Positions 25,631-33,656 of a stretch of DNA of 64,000 nucleotides are shown here, piece after piece. Under the pieces are notes generated by a model that was not told the origin of the DNA, made no database searches, and was given only the letters and a program-made list of their open reading frames with translations. How positions within the stretch are numbered: position 1 is the first letter of the stretch; the number at the start of each line of letters is the position of its first letter. The position numbers and the translations under genes were made by a program. Source of the DNA: Agrilactobacillus yilanensis (GTDB lineage Bacteria > Bacillota > Bacilli > Lactobacillales > Lactobacillaceae); NCBI RefSeq assembly GCF_003946725.1, contig NZ_RHOY01000015.1, positions 17,939 through 81,938 of the forward strand, in the 5' to 3' direction.

Positions 25631-26440
25631 ATGGAGGATCATAGTTCAAGTTTACGGATTAGCGTTTTAGCCAGCAGCAGCTCCGGTAATACAACTTATA
25701 TTGAGACACCAAAACGTAAGATTTTAGTAGATGCTGGTTTGTCTGGTAAAAAAATTGCACATTTAATGGCCAGTATTAATCGTAAGTTAGAAGATGTGGA
25801 TACGTTATTTGTGACCCATGAACATAGCGATCATGTCCAAGGGGTTGGTGTTTTAGCCCGTAAATACCAAATGGATGTTTACGCTAATGAAAAAACATGG
25901 CAGGCTATGGCGCATAAAATTGGTAAAGTAGCCACCGCACAAAAACATATTTTTGAAATGGGTAAAACCATGACGTTTGATGACTTAGATGTGGAAAGTT
26001 TTGGGGTCTCCCATGATGCCATTGCGCCACAATTCTATGAATTTCATCATGATGGCCGCTCATTTGTCATTTTGACGGATACGGGTTACGTTTCTGAAAA
26101 TGTCGCGGGGACGATTAAAGATGCTGATGCTTATTTATTTGAATGTAATCATGATGTAGAAATGTTACGCTGCGGTCGCTATCCTTGGCCGTTAAAACAG
26201 CGTATTTTAGGCGATAAAGGCCATTTGTCCAATGAAGATGGCGGGCGGGCGTTAATTGATGTCATTGGTAATCACACTAAAAAAATTTATTTAGGCCATT
26301 TAAGCCAAGAAAATAATGTTAAAGAATTAGCGCATTTAACCATCAGTCAGATGCTGGCGGCTGAAGATTTAGGTGTGGGGCACGACTTTAAAATTTTGGA
26401 TACAGATCCAGCAGTGGCTGATCCACTTGTTTGTGTTTGA
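25631..26440 (+). CDS. walJ: WalJ (YycJ), metallo-beta-lactamase-fold exonuclease-like protein
   Basis: 269 residues from ATG 25631; the TTG just before is less favoured. Metal-binding motifs THEHSDHVQG and later LTDTGYVS (Asp) and LGHLS (His) define a two-metal MBL hydrolase. The Bacillus protein is a 5'-exonuclease involved in coordinating DNA replication/repair with wall metabolism. Last gene of the wal operon. Confidence 0.93.
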   Translation: MEDHSSSLRISVLASSSSGNTTYIETPKRKILVDAGLSGKKIAHLMASINRKLEDVDTLFVTHEHSDHVQGVGVLARKYQMDVYANEKTWQAMAHKIGKVATAQKHIFEMGKTMTFDDLDVESFGVSHDAIAPQFYEFHHDGRSFVILTDTGYVSENVAGTIKDADAYLFECNHDVEMLRCGRYPWPLKQRILGDKGHLSNEDGGRALIDVIGNHTKKIYLGHLSQENNVKELAHLTISQMLAAEDLGVGHDFKILDTDPAVADPLVCV

Positions 26441-26606
26441 GCGTAGATTTTAGCAACTGTGACCATAACTTGGCACGGTTGTTTTTGTTTAAGGCCTAGG
26501 ACTGATATTTTTTTGAACATTAGTTTTTCATAAAAATTTCATACCCATTTGTTATTGTGTTCGTAAAGATAATTAATGACAATATTTCAGTGAAGGTGAG
26601 ATTACT

Positions 26607-27926
26607 TTGGACAAAAAAGATAGACAAAGCAGAAGTAAATCTTCAAGTGGCCTATGGAAGACGGCCGTTGTAGCTGTTGTTTCAGCAGTAATTGGTGGTG
26701 GGGTGGCTTATGGCGGGTTTTCGCTGGCTAGCAGTCGGGATACAAGCACCAGCAGTGCCACACCGGCGCTAACGACTAAAAAAAGCGGCACGACACAAGT
26801 GAGTAACGTTACCGTGAAGTCCACCAATCAGATGACTAAATCGTTTAAAAAGGTTAAAAATGCGGTTGTCTCAGTAGTTAATTTGCAAAAAGAAAGTGCC
26901 ACTGACAGCAGTAATCCTTTTGCCGGCTTATTTGGCGATTCTGATTCAAATTCAAATTCTAGCAGTTCTAGCGCATCGTCTTCTTCTGGTTCGCTAGAGG
27001 AATATGGTGAAGGTTCTGGGGTTATTTATACAAAGGAAAATGGCAAGGCTTATATTGTTACGAATAACCACGTTGTCTCCGGTTCTGATGAACTACAAGT
27101 CATCATGAGCGATGGGACAAAATTAACGGCTAAACTGGTAGGGGCCGATGAGGTAACGGATTTAGCAGTGTTATCCATTGATGCCGATAAAGTGACCACG
27201 ACAGCAAGTTTTGGGAACTCTGACAGTATTACACCCGGTGAAGCAGTTATCGCCATTGGCTCGCCTTTAGGCAGTGATTATGCGACGTCGGTGACGCAAG
27301 GGATTATTTCAGCTAAAAGCAGAACGATGCCGATTACGGATGAAACCACTGGGCAGCAAACCGGTGAATCTACGGTTATTCAAACGGATGCGGCCATTAA
27401 TCCTGGGAACTCTGGTGGACCATTGGTAAATGCTGCTGGGCAAGTCGTCGGGATTAACTCGATGAAGCTGGCAGAAAGTAATGATGGCACAACGGTTGAA
27501 GGGATGGGCTTTGCGATTCCAAGTAATGAAGTTGTGGAAATCATTAATCAATTGGTTCAAAATGGTTCTGTTACAAGACCGGCTTTAGGGATTTCAGTTG
27601 TTGAGTTATCACAAATCTCAGCGAGTCAACAAAGTTCAGTCTTGAAATTACCAAGCAGTGTGACAACGGGCGCTGTGGTTTCTAGTGTGACGGATGGTTC
27701 TGCCGCCGCAAATGCGGGCTTAAAGAAATATGATGTGATTACGGCTTTAGGTAGCACAAAGGTTGAAAGTATTGCTAAGCTGCATACGGCCTTGTATAAA
27801 TACAAAGTTGGCGACAAGGTGGAGATTACTTATTACCGGGATGGTAAAAAGGCAACAACCACGGTCACTTTACAAAAGGCAAGTTATAGCAGCAGTTCAA
27901 GTTCCAGCAGTGGGACAGAGAATTAA
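26607..27926 (+). CDS. htrA: HtrA/DegP-like membrane-anchored serine protease
   Basis: 439 residues from TTG 26607, with GAAGGTGAG upstream. Cytoplasmic N-terminus, one membrane helix (WKTAVVAVVSAVIGGGVAYGG), a Ser-rich linker, a trypsin-like domain with triad His 155 (TNNHVV), Asp 185 (TDLAVL) and Ser 269 (GNSGGP), and one C-terminal PDZ domain. It degrades misfolded secreted proteins at the cell surface. The wal-htrA-rlmH order is typical of Lactobacillales. Confidence 0.96.
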   Translation: MDKKDRQSRSKSSSGLWKTAVVAVVSAVIGGGVAYGGFSLASSRDTSTSSATPALTTKKSGTTQVSNVTVKSTNQMTKSFKKVKNAVVSVVNLQKESATDSSNPFAGLFGDSDSNSNSSSSSASSSSGSLEEYGEGSGVIYTKENGKAYIVTNNHVVSGSDELQVIMSDGTKLTAKLVGADEVTDLAVLSIDADKVTTTASFGNSDSITPGEAVIAIGSPLGSDYATSVTQGIISAKSRTMPITDETTGQQTGESTVIQTDAAINPGNSGGPLVNAAGQVVGINSMKLAESNDGTTVEGMGFAIPSNEVVEIINQLVQNGSVTRPALGISVVELSQISASQQSSVLKLPSSVTTGAVVSSVTDGSAAANAGLKKYDVITALGSTKVESIAKLHTALYKYKVGDKVEITYYRDGKKATTTVTLQKASYSSSSSSSSGTEN

Positions 27927-28108
27927 AAAGTAGCTCAAAAAGTTTGGTTCAAGTAATTGGATCAAGCTTTTTTTAGTGAAAAAATGAGAACGTACGTTTA
28001 TGGAGACGCTTTAGATATTTAAAACCTATGGATTAAGCTTTTTTAATAAAAATAACGAACTATAGATAGTTTATTTTAATAAATGTTCCTTAATTTATTT
28101 GTCAAGTA

Positions 28109-28439
28109 TGTGGATAGCGATGAGAGGTTCTGAAATTAAATGTGGATAAGTCTGTGGATAGTGTGAATAACAAGGCTAATTAGCCTAAAAAGTTTTCCAC
28201 AGATAATTAAAAAGCCTGTTTACAACTGATATTTCTTATATGGAATAACGACTGTAAGTACTAATAATATCACATTTGTAATGGGTTACTTTAATATTTC
28301 GAACATTACAAATTTTGTTGATAACTTTTTTAAAAATAAAAAAAAAAAATTTCAATTTCTACATCTAGCGCTTATTTTTTTTCGACCTACAATATTTAGA
28401 AGCTGACTTCAAACGGTTGTGTATAAATTTAGTGGATAA
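28109..28439. promoter_or_regulatory. Cluster of DnaA boxes with an AT-rich tract
   Basis: Matches to TTATNCACA on either strand: exact at 28141-28149, 28162-28170 and 28418-28426; one mismatch at 28109-28117, 28153-28161, 28193-28201 and 28431-28439. An A/T tract lies between at 28322-28352. The whole htrA-rlmH gap (27927-28488) has no gene. It may be a secondary DnaA-binding region near the origin. Confidence 0.6.
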
Positions 28440-28488
28440 ATTAGTAACAATGTGTAAAACTTAAATTAAACAAAAAAGGGTGGCTACT

Positions 28489-28968
28489 GTGAATATAAAA
28501 ATTATTTGTGTTGGTAAATTAAAAGAGAAATATTATAAACAGGGCATCGCTGAATATTCTAAAAGACTCAGTGCGTTTACAAAGTTTGAAATTGTGGAAG
28601 TCCCTGATGAAAAGGCACCGGAATCTTTAAGCGTTGCTGAAATGACTCAAGTAAAAGCTAAAGAAGGTGAACGCATCTGTCAAAAAATCAAAGCTAAGGA
28701 ATATGTTTTTGCCTTAGCGATTGACGGCAAACAACGCAGTTCAGAGGTTTTTGCTGCAGAATTACAGGAACTAACAACTTATGGGCATAGTGATATTACT
28801 TTTGTGATCGGGGGCTCTTTAGGGTTGAGTCCTGCTGTATTACAGCGTGCGGACACAACATTATCCTTTGGTAAATTGACCTTACCCCATCAATTGATGC
28901 GCCTTGTCTTAACGGAACAAATTTATCGTGCCTTTATGATTAATAACAATCGCCCTTATCATAAATAA
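28489..28968 (+). CDS. rlmH: 23S rRNA pseudouridine-1915 N3-methyltransferase RlmH
   Basis: 159 residues from GTG 28489, matching the fixed family length; AAGGGTGG is just upstream and GTG 28480 lies inside it. SPOUT-fold features: N-terminal [22 protein letters not shown]-binding [13 protein letters not shown], and the C-terminal [28 protein letters not shown]. It methylates pseudouridine 1915 in helix 69 as a dimer. Confidence 0.97.
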   Translation: MNIKIICVGKLKEKYYKQGIAEYSKRLSAFTKFEIVEVPDEKAPESLSVAEMTQVKAKEGERICQKIKAKEYVFALAIDGKQRSSEVFAAELQELTTYGHSDITFVIGGSLGLSPAVLQRADTTLSFGKLTLPHQLMRLVLTEQIYRAFMINNNRPYHK

Positions 28969-28993
28969 AATTGAACACACACGTTTTAAAAAT

Positions 28994-29045
28994 AGTATAA
29001 AAAAACGGCTAGATCAAATTTGACCTAGTCGCTTTTTTTATACTA
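28994..29045. terminator. Bidirectional terminator between rlmH and nfnB
   Basis: GTATAAAAAAACGGCTAG / CTAGTCGCTTTTTTTATAC arms form a long near-perfect stem with A and T tracts on either side. Confidence 0.88.
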
Positions 29046-29051
29046 CGTTAG

Positions 29052-30464
29052 TTAATTGTTAACTGTGTTTGCTTTCTTTTCAGTGATATATTGATCAATT
29101 TCTTTAGCGGCAATTTTACCAGCACCCATAGCTAAGATAACGGTTGCTGCCCCAGTGACAATATCACCACCGGCAAAGACGCCAGGAATTGAAGTAGCAC
29201 AAGTTTCTTCGTCAGCATCGATATAGCCCCATTTATTAGTTGCTAATTCAGGGAATGTATCTAACAAGACGTGGTTTGCACCTTGACCAATGGCTTCAAT
29301 AGCTGTTGTTGCAGGAATGATAAATTCACTACCAGGAATTGGTTCAGGACGGCGGCGGCCGGAGTCATCAGGTTCGCCTAATTGCATCTTGATGCATTTC
29401 ACACCAGATAATTGACCGTTTTCGTCACCAATATATTCGATAGGACTTGTTAACCAGCTGTAGTCAATACCTTCTTCAACAGAATGATGATATTCTTCCA
29501 CACGAGCTGGCAATTCTTCAACGGAACGCCGATAAGCAACGGTTACTTTTTCAGCGCCTAAACGTCTTGCAGAACGGGCACAGTCCATGGCAACGTTACC
29601 ACCACCAATAACCACAACATCTTTAGCGGGTTCGATAGGGGTATCATATTTAGGGAATTCATAACTATGCATTAAGTTAATCCGAGTTAAGTATTCACTG
29701 GAAGCGTAAACCCCGTTGAGTTCTGTTCCGGGGATCTTCATAAAGTTTGGTGTCCCGGCACCAACACCAATATAACAAGCATCAAAATCAGACATGATTT
29801 CATCCATTGTGATGGTCTTACCCACAATAGCATCTGTTTCGATTTTAACACCTTGTGCACTAATTTGATCAATTTCTTTTTGGACAATTGTCTTAGGTAG
29901 ACGGAATTCTGGGATCCCATAAGATAAGACACCACCAGCTTTAGATAAAGCTTCAAAAACAGTAACGTCATAACCTGCATTAGCTAAGTCCCCGGCAACG
30001 GTTAAGCCTGAAGGGCCAGAACCAACAACGGCAACTTTGCCTTTGTCATGGGCAATATCAGCAGGTTCTTCAGGATGGTCTAAAGACCAGTCTGCAACAA
30101 GCCGTTCAAGTTTACCAATAGCAACGGGTTCAAATTTCTTGGATTGACCAAGCCGGCAAACCATTTCGCATTGTTTTTCTTGTGGGCAGACACGGCCACA
30201 AATGGCAGGCAAGTTAGAATAACGGGCAATAACTTTGCGGGCGCCATCCATGTCGCCTTCCTTGATTTGTTTGATGAAGCCTGGAATATCAATCATAACG
30301 GGACAATGTTGGATACAAGGGGCATCTTTACATTGTAAACAACGATTTGCCTCTAAGTTGCCTTCTTCCATTGTGTAGCCTAAAACAACTTCTTTAAAGT
30401 TATGGGAACGAACTTCTGCGTCTTGTTCCCGAATTGGTGTTTTGTTATAACTGCGTTTTGCCAT
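29052..30464 (-). CDS. nfnB: NfnB/SudA/GltD-type iron-sulfur flavoprotein, NADPH-binding subunit
   Basis: 470 residues. An N-terminal domain with two [4Fe-4S] sets (CLQCKDAPCIQHCP and CGRVCPQEKQCEMVC), an FAD-binding GSGPSGL, and an NADPH-binding GGGNVAMDCARSARRLGA. Alone it could be the glutamate synthase small subunit, but no large subunit is present, and the gene follows its NfnA-type partner by 5 bases. Together they form the electron-bifurcating NADH-dependent ferredoxin:NADP oxidoreductase, or sulfide dehydrogenase SudAB. This is unusual in lactobacilli, which rarely rely on ferredoxin. Confidence 0.85.
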   Translation of the reverse strand: MAKRSYNKTPIREQDAEVRSHNFKEVVLGYTMEEGNLEANRCLQCKDAPCIQHCPVMIDIPGFIKQIKEGDMDGARKVIARYSNLPAICGRVCPQEKQCEMVCRLGQSKKFEPVAIGKLERLVADWSLDHPEEPADIAHDKGKVAVVGSGPSGLTVAGDLANAGYDVTVFEALSKAGGVLSYGIPEFRLPKTIVQKEIDQISAQGVKIETDAIVGKTITMDEIMSDFDACYIGVGAGTPNFMKIPGTELNGVYASSEYLTRINLMHSYEFPKYDTPIEPAKDVVVIGGGNVAMDCARSARRLGAEKVTVAYRRSVEELPARVEEYHHSVEEGIDYSWLTSPIEYIGDENGQLSGVKCIKMQLGEPDDSGRRRPEPIPGSEFIIPATTAIEAIGQGANHVLLDTFPELATNKWGYIDADEETCATSIPGVFAGGDIVTGAATVILAMGAGKIAAKEIDQYITEKKANTVNN

Positions 30465-30469
30465 GGTGG

Positions 30470-31291
30470 TTAGCCCTCCTTAACTTCAGCATAAGCTTCT
30501 TTTTCTTGTGTATGGTATTGTTTCATCCGATTCATGAAAGTATCCCAGTCAACTTGATCACCAAGGAATTCTGGGCCGTCAACACAAGCGAATTTGATAT
30601 CATCACCAACACTAACCCGACAACCGCCACACATCCCTGTGCCATCGATCATGATTGGGTTCAAAGAAACATAAGTTGGGACATCGTATTTATGTGCGGT
30701 TTGCGTGCAAAAACGCATCATAATCCCAGGGCCAATTGCCCAAGAGCAATCGATTTTTTCACGTTTCAAGACATCTTCCATAGCTTCAGTAACTAAACCT
30801 TTGCGGCCCAAAGTACCATCATCGGTCATTAAGATTAATTCATCTGAATATTTTTCACATTCATCGGCTAAAATCATAAAGTCTTTGTTTTTAGCCCCTA
30901 AGATTGTGATGACCCGGTTGCCTGCATTTTTAAGGCCTTTAACGATTGGATATAAAGCAGCGATCCCAACACCACCACCAACTAATAAAACGGTACCATA
31001 ATTTTGGACCTCAGTAGGCTTGCCTAGGGGACCAGCAAGACTGAACAATTCATCTCCAGGTCTAAGTTTGGCCAAATCATAAGTTGATTTACCAATAACT
31101 TGGAAGATAATCCGAATTTTTTCTTGTTCGGGTAAAGTTTCACAAATTGTTAATGGAATACGTTCAGATGTTTCATTACGCTGTACAATTACAAATTGAC
31201 CTGGTTTTGCCTTAGCAGCGATTCTTGGGGCATCAATTAAAACCTCAAATTCAGTTGCTGAGTGCTGTTTGTAGTCTGTAACCTTAAACAT
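30470..31291 (-). CDS. nfnA: NfnA/SudB-type ferredoxin:NADP reductase subunit (FAD, [2Fe-2S])
   Basis: 273 residues from ATG 31291, which has AGGAGG; a frame open to 31354 is rejected. FAD domain (QRNETSERIPLTICE is the R-x-P-x-T/S flavin loop), NAD-binding LLVGGGVGIAALYP, and a C-terminal cluster loop D-G-T-G-M-C-G-G-C-R...C, the D-x3-C-x2-C-x11-C type set of NfnA [2Fe-2S]. First gene of the nfnA-nfnB unit. PyrK and NfnA are relatives; the partner gene decides in favour of Nfn. Confidence 0.87.
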   Translation of the reverse strand: MFKVTDYKQHSATEFEVLIDAPRIAAKAKPGQFVIVQRNETSERIPLTICETLPEQEKIRIIFQVIGKSTYDLAKLRPGDELFSLAGPLGKPTEVQNYGTVLLVGGGVGIAALYPIVKGLKNAGNRVITILGAKNKDFMILADECEKYSDELILMTDDGTLGRKGLVTEAMEDVLKREKIDCSWAIGPGIMMRFCTQTAHKYDVPTYVSLNPIMIDGTGMCGGCRVSVGDDIKFACVDGPEFLGDQVDWDTFMNRMKQYHTQEKEAYAEVKEG

Positions 31292-31353
31292 GTTACTGCC
31301 TCCTATATACAAATCTTCATTAAATAGTTGATAAATCACCTTAAAAGACAACA

Positions 31354-31403
31354 TGATTCAGAAAAGCGATTAAGTACGCTAACTTGATCGATTTTCTGAA
31401 TCA
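31354..31403 (-). promoter_or_regulatory. Long inverted repeat in the nfnA leader
   Basis: TGATTCAGAAAAGCGAT (31354-31370) and ATCGATTTTCTGAATCA (about 31387-31403) are near-perfect inverse complements, about 60 bases before the nfnA start. Either a leader hairpin or a large operator. The rest of 31404-31850 holds no gene. Confidence 0.5.
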
Positions 31404-31855
31404 CAGGCCTAAATCGATAGAAGATTTATCAGTTATTTGTCAAAAAACACGATGACGCCAGAAAAAAACGTTAGATGTCCTCTGTACTAAAACAAGCTTA
31501 GTCTAATCTAATTTCATTGTCAATATAATTAACCTAAGTTAGTGAAAAAAATCACTTTTTTAAGATAACGTTAAATTGTTCAATTTAAGATAAAAAATAT
31601 CTAAAAAGTTTTTTAAAACACAAAAAAAATTTATGATAGAATCAAGAGATATACGGGTAATTACTGGTTGAACGCCTGGATTAGAGGCACTATAACGATA
31701 AAATAGCGTTACAGATTATAGGATTAAAACTCGTTAAAATTGATTTGAAATCTAACCTTTGTGAATTATTAATCTATTTAGGACGAATAAATAGCAAATT
31801 CCCTTAGTTTAATTATGCTAAATTGATGAGAAAATGACGGCTTAAAATAGGGCTA

Positions 31856-31864
31856 TGCTATAAT
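31856..31864 (+). promoter_or_regulatory. Extended -10 of the CoA-disulfide reductase gene
   Basis: TGC followed by TATAAT (31856-31864), about 48 bases before the start codon. The -35 is poor, as expected for an extended -10. Confidence 0.6.
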
Positions 31865-31911
31865 AATATCGGAATCGTTACTTATTTCACATCAAAGAAA
31901 AGAGGGACTTT

Positions 31912-33588
31912 ATGACAGACAGAATTATCATTGTTGGCGGTGTTGCTGGGGGCGCTTCTTTAGCGACGCGGTTACGGCGCTTAAACGAAACGGCAGAAAT
32001 TGTAATTTATGAAGCTGGCCCTTATATCTCGTTTGCCAGCTGTGGCCTACCTTATTATGTGGGCGGGACGATTGAAAATCGTGAGAATTTATTAGTTAAA
32101 ACTGTGGCAGCGATGAAAGCTGACTTTAATATAGAAGTTCACGTTAATAGTACAGTTGTAAATATTGAGCCGGACCAGAAAACGATCCAAATTCAAATTG
32201 AGGGACAAACTGAATTACAAACGGATCATTATCAATCTTTAGTGCTGTCCACAGGTGTTCGACCAATCCAGCCCAATTTACCGGGACTGGATCAGGCGAA
32301 TAATGTGTTCACTGTTCGAACGGTGCCGGATGTGGATGAAATTACAGCATTCATGACGACGAACCGCCATGCGAATAAATATGCCGTTGTTGTGGGCGGC
32401 GGTTTCATTGGTATTGAAATGGCTGAAAATTTAACTCAGAAGGGCTATCATGTCACTATTGTTGAAGCGGCTGACCAAGTGATGGGAAATTTTGATCCCG
32501 AAATGGCTCACTTCCTGCACCAACATCTACAAGAAAATGGCGTTCAGTTAATGCTTGGTAAAAAACTAGCGAGCTTTGCAGAAATGGGCCGCAAAGTTGT
32601 CTTGGACACAGGCAAACAAATTCCAGCGGACTTAGTTATTTTGGCCATGGGAGTCCGGCCTAATTCAGAATTGGCCCGGGTTGCCGAAATTGAAACGGAT
32701 GAGCGAGGCTTTATTAAAGTTTCTGATCAATATGAAACAAGTCAAAAACAAATTTATGCCATTGGTGACGTGATCAGCGTGGTCAATGGGGTCACTAATC
32801 AGCGCCAATCAATCCCATTAGCTGGGCCGGCCAATCGACAAGGCCGATTACTAGCTGATATTTTGAACGGCCTACCAAAAAAAGATCCTAAAGTCATTGG
32901 CACTTCGGTCGTTAAAGTATTTGACTTCACTGCAGCGGCTACTGGGGTGAATGAAAAACAATTGCAGCAGACAAACATTGATTATCAAGCGATGCATTTA
33001 CATCCCGCAGCCCATGCAACTTACTATCCAGGTGCAGAAGCGATTGAATTAAAAGTGCTTTTTGATAAACAAGACGGCCGAATTTTAGGGGCCCAAGCTT
33101 TAGGCGAAAAAGAAGTGGACAAACGTATTGATATGATTGCCACCGCGATGCGTTTTGGTGGTAAAATTACAGATCTAATTGATGTGGAGGTCGCATATGC
33201 GCCGCCATACGCTTCCGCAAAAGATCCGATTAATTTTGCCGGTTACCTAGGTGAAGACATTCAAAATGGATTGGTTAAAACCATTCAATGGTCACAAGTC
33301 ACACAATTATTAGTGGATCAAGCCTTCTTTTTAGATGTTCGAGATCCGGCGGAGTTATTAGCAATGCCAAAACTGGATGGTGCTGTGAATATTCCAAGAA
33401 GTGAGATTCGGCAACGCCTAGCAGAATTGCCAAAAGAACAGCCAATTTATGTGTACTGTGCAGTTGGCCTTCGGGGCTATAATGTTTGCCGGATTTTGAG
33501 TCAGCTCGGTTATGATGTTTATAACATCGACGGTGGGTTAAAAACGTATCGGATGAGCCAATATCGAATCAAACCAATTTCACTTTAA
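31912..33588 (+). CDS. CoA-disulfide reductase/NAD(P)H oxidoreductase with C-terminal rhodanese domain
   Basis: 558 residues. FAD-binding IIIVGGVAGGASLATRLRRL, active-site Cys in FASCGLPYYVGG, NAD-binding VVVGGGFIGIEMAENL, the C-terminal dimer domain, then a rhodanese domain (about 460-555) with FLDVRDPAEL and active-site Cys in VYCAVGLRGYN. Such CoADR-RHD fusions reduce CoA or polysulfide disulfides and help in redox defence or sulfur handling. It is divergent from nfnAB, which may share the redox theme. Confidence 0.9.
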   Translation: MTDRIIIVGGVAGGASLATRLRRLNETAEIVIYEAGPYISFASCGLPYYVGGTIENRENLLVKTVAAMKADFNIEVHVNSTVVNIEPDQKTIQIQIEGQTELQTDHYQSLVLSTGVRPIQPNLPGLDQANNVFTVRTVPDVDEITAFMTTNRHANKYAVVVGGGFIGIEMAENLTQKGYHVTIVEAADQVMGNFDPEMAHFLHQHLQENGVQLMLGKKLASFAEMGRKVVLDTGKQIPADLVILAMGVRPNSELARVAEIETDERGFIKVSDQYETSQKQIYAIGDVISVVNGVTNQRQSIPLAGPANRQGRLLADILNGLPKKDPKVIGTSVVKVFDFTAAATGVNEKQLQQTNIDYQAMHLHPAAHATYYPGAEAIELKVLFDKQDGRILGAQALGEKEVDKRIDMIATAMRFGGKITDLIDVEVAYAPPYASAKDPINFAGYLGEDIQNGLVKTIQWSQVTQLLVDQAFFLDVRDPAELLAMPKLDGAVNIPRSEIRQRLAELPKEQPIYVYCAVGLRGYNVCRILSQLGYDVYNIDGGLKTYRMSQYRIKPISL

Positions 33589-33606
33589 AAGTAAGTTTTT
33601 CTGAAA

Positions 33607-33651
33607 AATACCACTTAATGAGCAGGCTCATTAAAGTGGTATTTTTTTAAG
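33607..33651. terminator. Bidirectional terminator between CoADR-rhodanese and ppdK
   Basis: AATACCACTTAATGAGC pairs with GCTCATTAAAGTGGTATT, followed by seven T. Confidence 0.9.
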
Positions 33652-33656
33652 TGTTT

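Noticed and set aside
28109..28439. Primary chromosomal origin oriC
   Set aside because: dnaA and dnaN are not adjacent and gene orientation converges rather than diverges here.
29091..29105. FNR-like palindromes TTGATCAA inside coding sequence
   Set aside because: They lack the N4 spacer of an FNR box and lie inside genes; codon use explains them.
29052..30464. Glutamate synthase small subunit
   Set aside because: The large subunit is absent and an NfnA-type subunit with the [2Fe-2S] loop is 5 bases upstream, so Nfn/Sud is the better call, though GltD cannot be fully excluded.
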